Shown here: piece after piece, positions 62,291 through 64,000 of the stretch
How the letters are laid out: the number at the start of each line of letters is the position of its first letter
Position numbering within the stretch: the first letter of the stretch is position 1
Source of the DNA: Prochilodus magdalenae
Lineage: Eukaryota > Chordata > Actinopteri > Characiformes > Prochilodontidae
Reading direction: 5' to 3'
Assembly: GCA_024036415.1 (NCBI GenBank)
Contig: JAMWET010005075.1
Span: 521,001-585,000 of the forward strand
DNA length: 64,000 nucleotides
Notes under the pieces: generated by a model
What the model saw: only the letters and a program-made list of their open reading frames with translations
What the model was told of the DNA's origin: nothing
Databases searched by the model: none
Program-made: the position numbers and the translations under genes

Positions 62291-63498
62291 CTGTGAATGT
62301 AATGTAGTCTGATCAGTCATGGTGAGTGATGCTGAACAATGTGTTGTATTTAATTTATATCTACAAAGTACAGAAATCTGCCCCGCCAGCGTTCTATATT
62401 ACTGCTATGCTATGCTACACAACACATGGCCTTATGGACTGTAGTTCAGCTCCCTGGACTATGGACCATGCTATATCCAAAGCTTAACATTCAGAAATAA
62501 GACTATTACTGTGGTTTGTGCAGAGCTCAAATGCAGCAAAGATGATGATCCTATTAAATAAAAGTGAGCAACAAAAATCCAGAACTTTCCAGCAATCATT
62601 AGGCCTTTTCTGTAGGCCCTGAGAGCCCCGCACTGCATTTCACCCTTTGTCTAGTTTGGCTAGTTAAACGTGTATAGCCAGTAACCTACTAGTTAATACA
62701 CTCATTGTATTATAATATATAATGGTGTCTGGAGTAACTTGAGTGTTTACATACAGTATTCAAATTTACTACTATCCAAGTATCCACTAAACTACTTCAT
62801 ATAGCCATTAAAATTCATAATTTCCCAAACTAAATGACTAAACCAGCGTATTTCAAATATTTATTCATATTTATTTCACTACGGCTCCAGCACACACTTT
62901 AGATGTAAAGTTAGACAAACCATCCATCTCTGAACGTAGGCTGTGTTGCTCACCTTCCAGTATGATTGTCTAGGTCAGAGAGACCTGTGTAGGCAGCGCA
63001 CAGAGGCTGTCATTTGTGCTGACAAATCTGCAATCTGTACTAATAGTAGGGCAGGCAACATGCCAACTGCCCCCTTAATGGTACGTTTCACACTCTGGCA
63101 GCAGCCTCAGAGACACTTCAGTGTCATTCTGCACTGAGCAAGCAACAATGACAGGTAAAGGGCGGTGCTTTATGTTGAAGGTGCTGAAATATTGAGGCAG
63201 CAGGTAGCTCATGCGAAATGACATGCCCTTTTTAACTTATGGAATCACTGATATTGAGCTGAAAGTGTCATGAGATTATAATGTTATAAGAGGCAACATT
63301 CACATATAACTGACACATTACATTGCTGATGGACACCATGCTTACTCTGTTCTCCTTCCTTCAGGCTTAACTGCTGAACAGTGAGCAGATTGTTCACATG
63401 AGGCACTGGAAGCAACCATGTCCCAGCCGCATAGTACGGTTGCACACTAAGGTTCAACACAGTAGTGCAGTAAGGGTTTCTGTTCAGTTAAATAAACG

Positions 63499-63527
<29 letters not shown>
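63499..63527. repeat. (AAT)n microsatellite
   Basis: About nine AAT units. Confidence 0.93.
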
Positions 63528-63531
<4 letters not shown>

Positions 63532-63867
63532 GGGTCACTTCGCAGCTCAGAAATAACTTTTTTACGCATTTCTTATGGACATGGTCTTGCTGCTTTTCCC
63601 ACTGCCAAATGATTTAAGTGTATTGGGTTGTTGTGCTAAACATTATGGTTAATGCAGAGTTTAAATACATAAATAAACCATAACATGAAATAAAAATTAG
63701 CTCTGACTCTAAAAATGGAAGGGAAAAAAATGTCACTCGGATCGAAAACTGTTATTATATTATTATAATAATAATATAATTTACTTTCATTTAAGAGAAT
63801 TCTACCTGCAATGGTATATTTTTTGACAATCTAAGTGGATAAAAATTCAATAGGAGTTTGCCTAGAA

Positions 63868-63896
63868 TTAAAAAAATAAATAAATAAATAAATAAA
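63868..63896. repeat. (AAAT)n microsatellite
   Basis: About six AAAT units after an A-rich run. Confidence 0.9.
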
Positions 63897-63929
63897 AACA
63901 CCAGCAATGCTGCTGTCTTATTGTGTTGC

Positions 63930-64000
63930 TATCCGGTGTTGACCAGTGGAGGATGGGTTCCTGCCTTCTTGCTCCTAGGGAGTTTTTCCTTGCTGCTTCC
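63930..64000 (+). mobile_element. Edge fragment of a fish LINE 3' UTR
   Basis: CAGTGGAGGATGGGTTCCTG and TAGGGAGTTTTTCCTTGCTG are motifs of a very common fish LINE (L2-like) 3' region. It runs off the window. Confidence 0.5.

Noticed and set aside
1..64000. A previously undescribed system such as a defence island, CRISPR array or biosynthetic cluster
   Set aside because: Base composition, repeats and gene structure are those of a vertebrate intronic region; no clustered open genes or regularly spaced unique spacers are present.

Overview
This window is vertebrate nuclear DNA, almost certainly from a ray-finned fish. Coding sequence is sparse, introns are long, dinucleotide and tetranucleotide microsatellites are very dense, and the mobile-element content is typical of fish: internally deleted Tc1-like transposons with TA target sites, tRNA-derived SINEs with the conserved fish tail, and L2/Rex-like LINE ends. 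The repeat at 53.25-53.5 kb and the Tc1 families recall otophysan fishes (characins, catfishes, electric fishes). That narrower placement is recalled and inferred, not proven.

The one gene I can identify is bcar3 (Breast cancer anti-estrogen resistance 3, an NSP-family SH2 adaptor that binds p130Cas/BCAR1). It lies on the minus strand and only its 5' part is in the window. Reading right to left: a GC- and GA-rich candidate promoter with a candidate non-coding first exon ending at 50,242; the main first coding exon at 34,929-34,599, starting MMAEGRFASLPRN and containing the hallmark VSIHGTLPRKKKG; a 40-nt exon at 21,702-21,663 encoding DAGGMDPTMEYVK; and an alternative first coding exon at 3,642-3,559 starting MSERCSVLRT. 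The 34.6-kb exon ends in phase 2 and the 40-nt exon completes that codon. The 40-nt exon and the alternative exon both end in phase 0 after a lysine codon, so both can join the same next exon, which must lie left of position 1. The SH2 domain and the Cdc25-like Cas-binding domain are therefore outside the window.

Everything else is intron or 5' flank. From 1 to 34.6 kb: Tc1-like remnants (4.3, 7.9, 16.4, 30.4, 33.7 kb), SINEs (25.1, 28.1, 30.2 kb), other interspersed repeats (10.0, 10.5, 18.7, 22.2, 26.4, 28.8 kb) and two large purine/pyrimidine arrays in opposite orientation (19.5-20.6 and 22.6-23.1 kb) on either side of the 40-nt exon. From 35 to 50 kb: a 54-bp GATA array, a long CA/TG inverted microsatellite at 37.6-38.0 kb, Tc1-like elements (39.4, 46.3 kb), a TIR element with a 5-bp target duplication (42.3 kb) and a GAGTT-type pentamer array (40.9 kb). 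From 50 to 64 kb (upstream of the candidate promoter): a foldback element (51.8-52.5 kb), a TA array, more Tc1 pieces (51.4, 54.3, 60.2 kb), a degenerate 33-bp minisatellite of about 1 kb (56.7-57.7 kb) and a LINE 3' fragment (61.9 kb).

I see no bacterial-type operon, CRISPR array, toxin system or virus, and no convincing new molecular system. The most informative points are the alternative bcar3 N-termini and the opposed purine arrays around the 40-nt exon.
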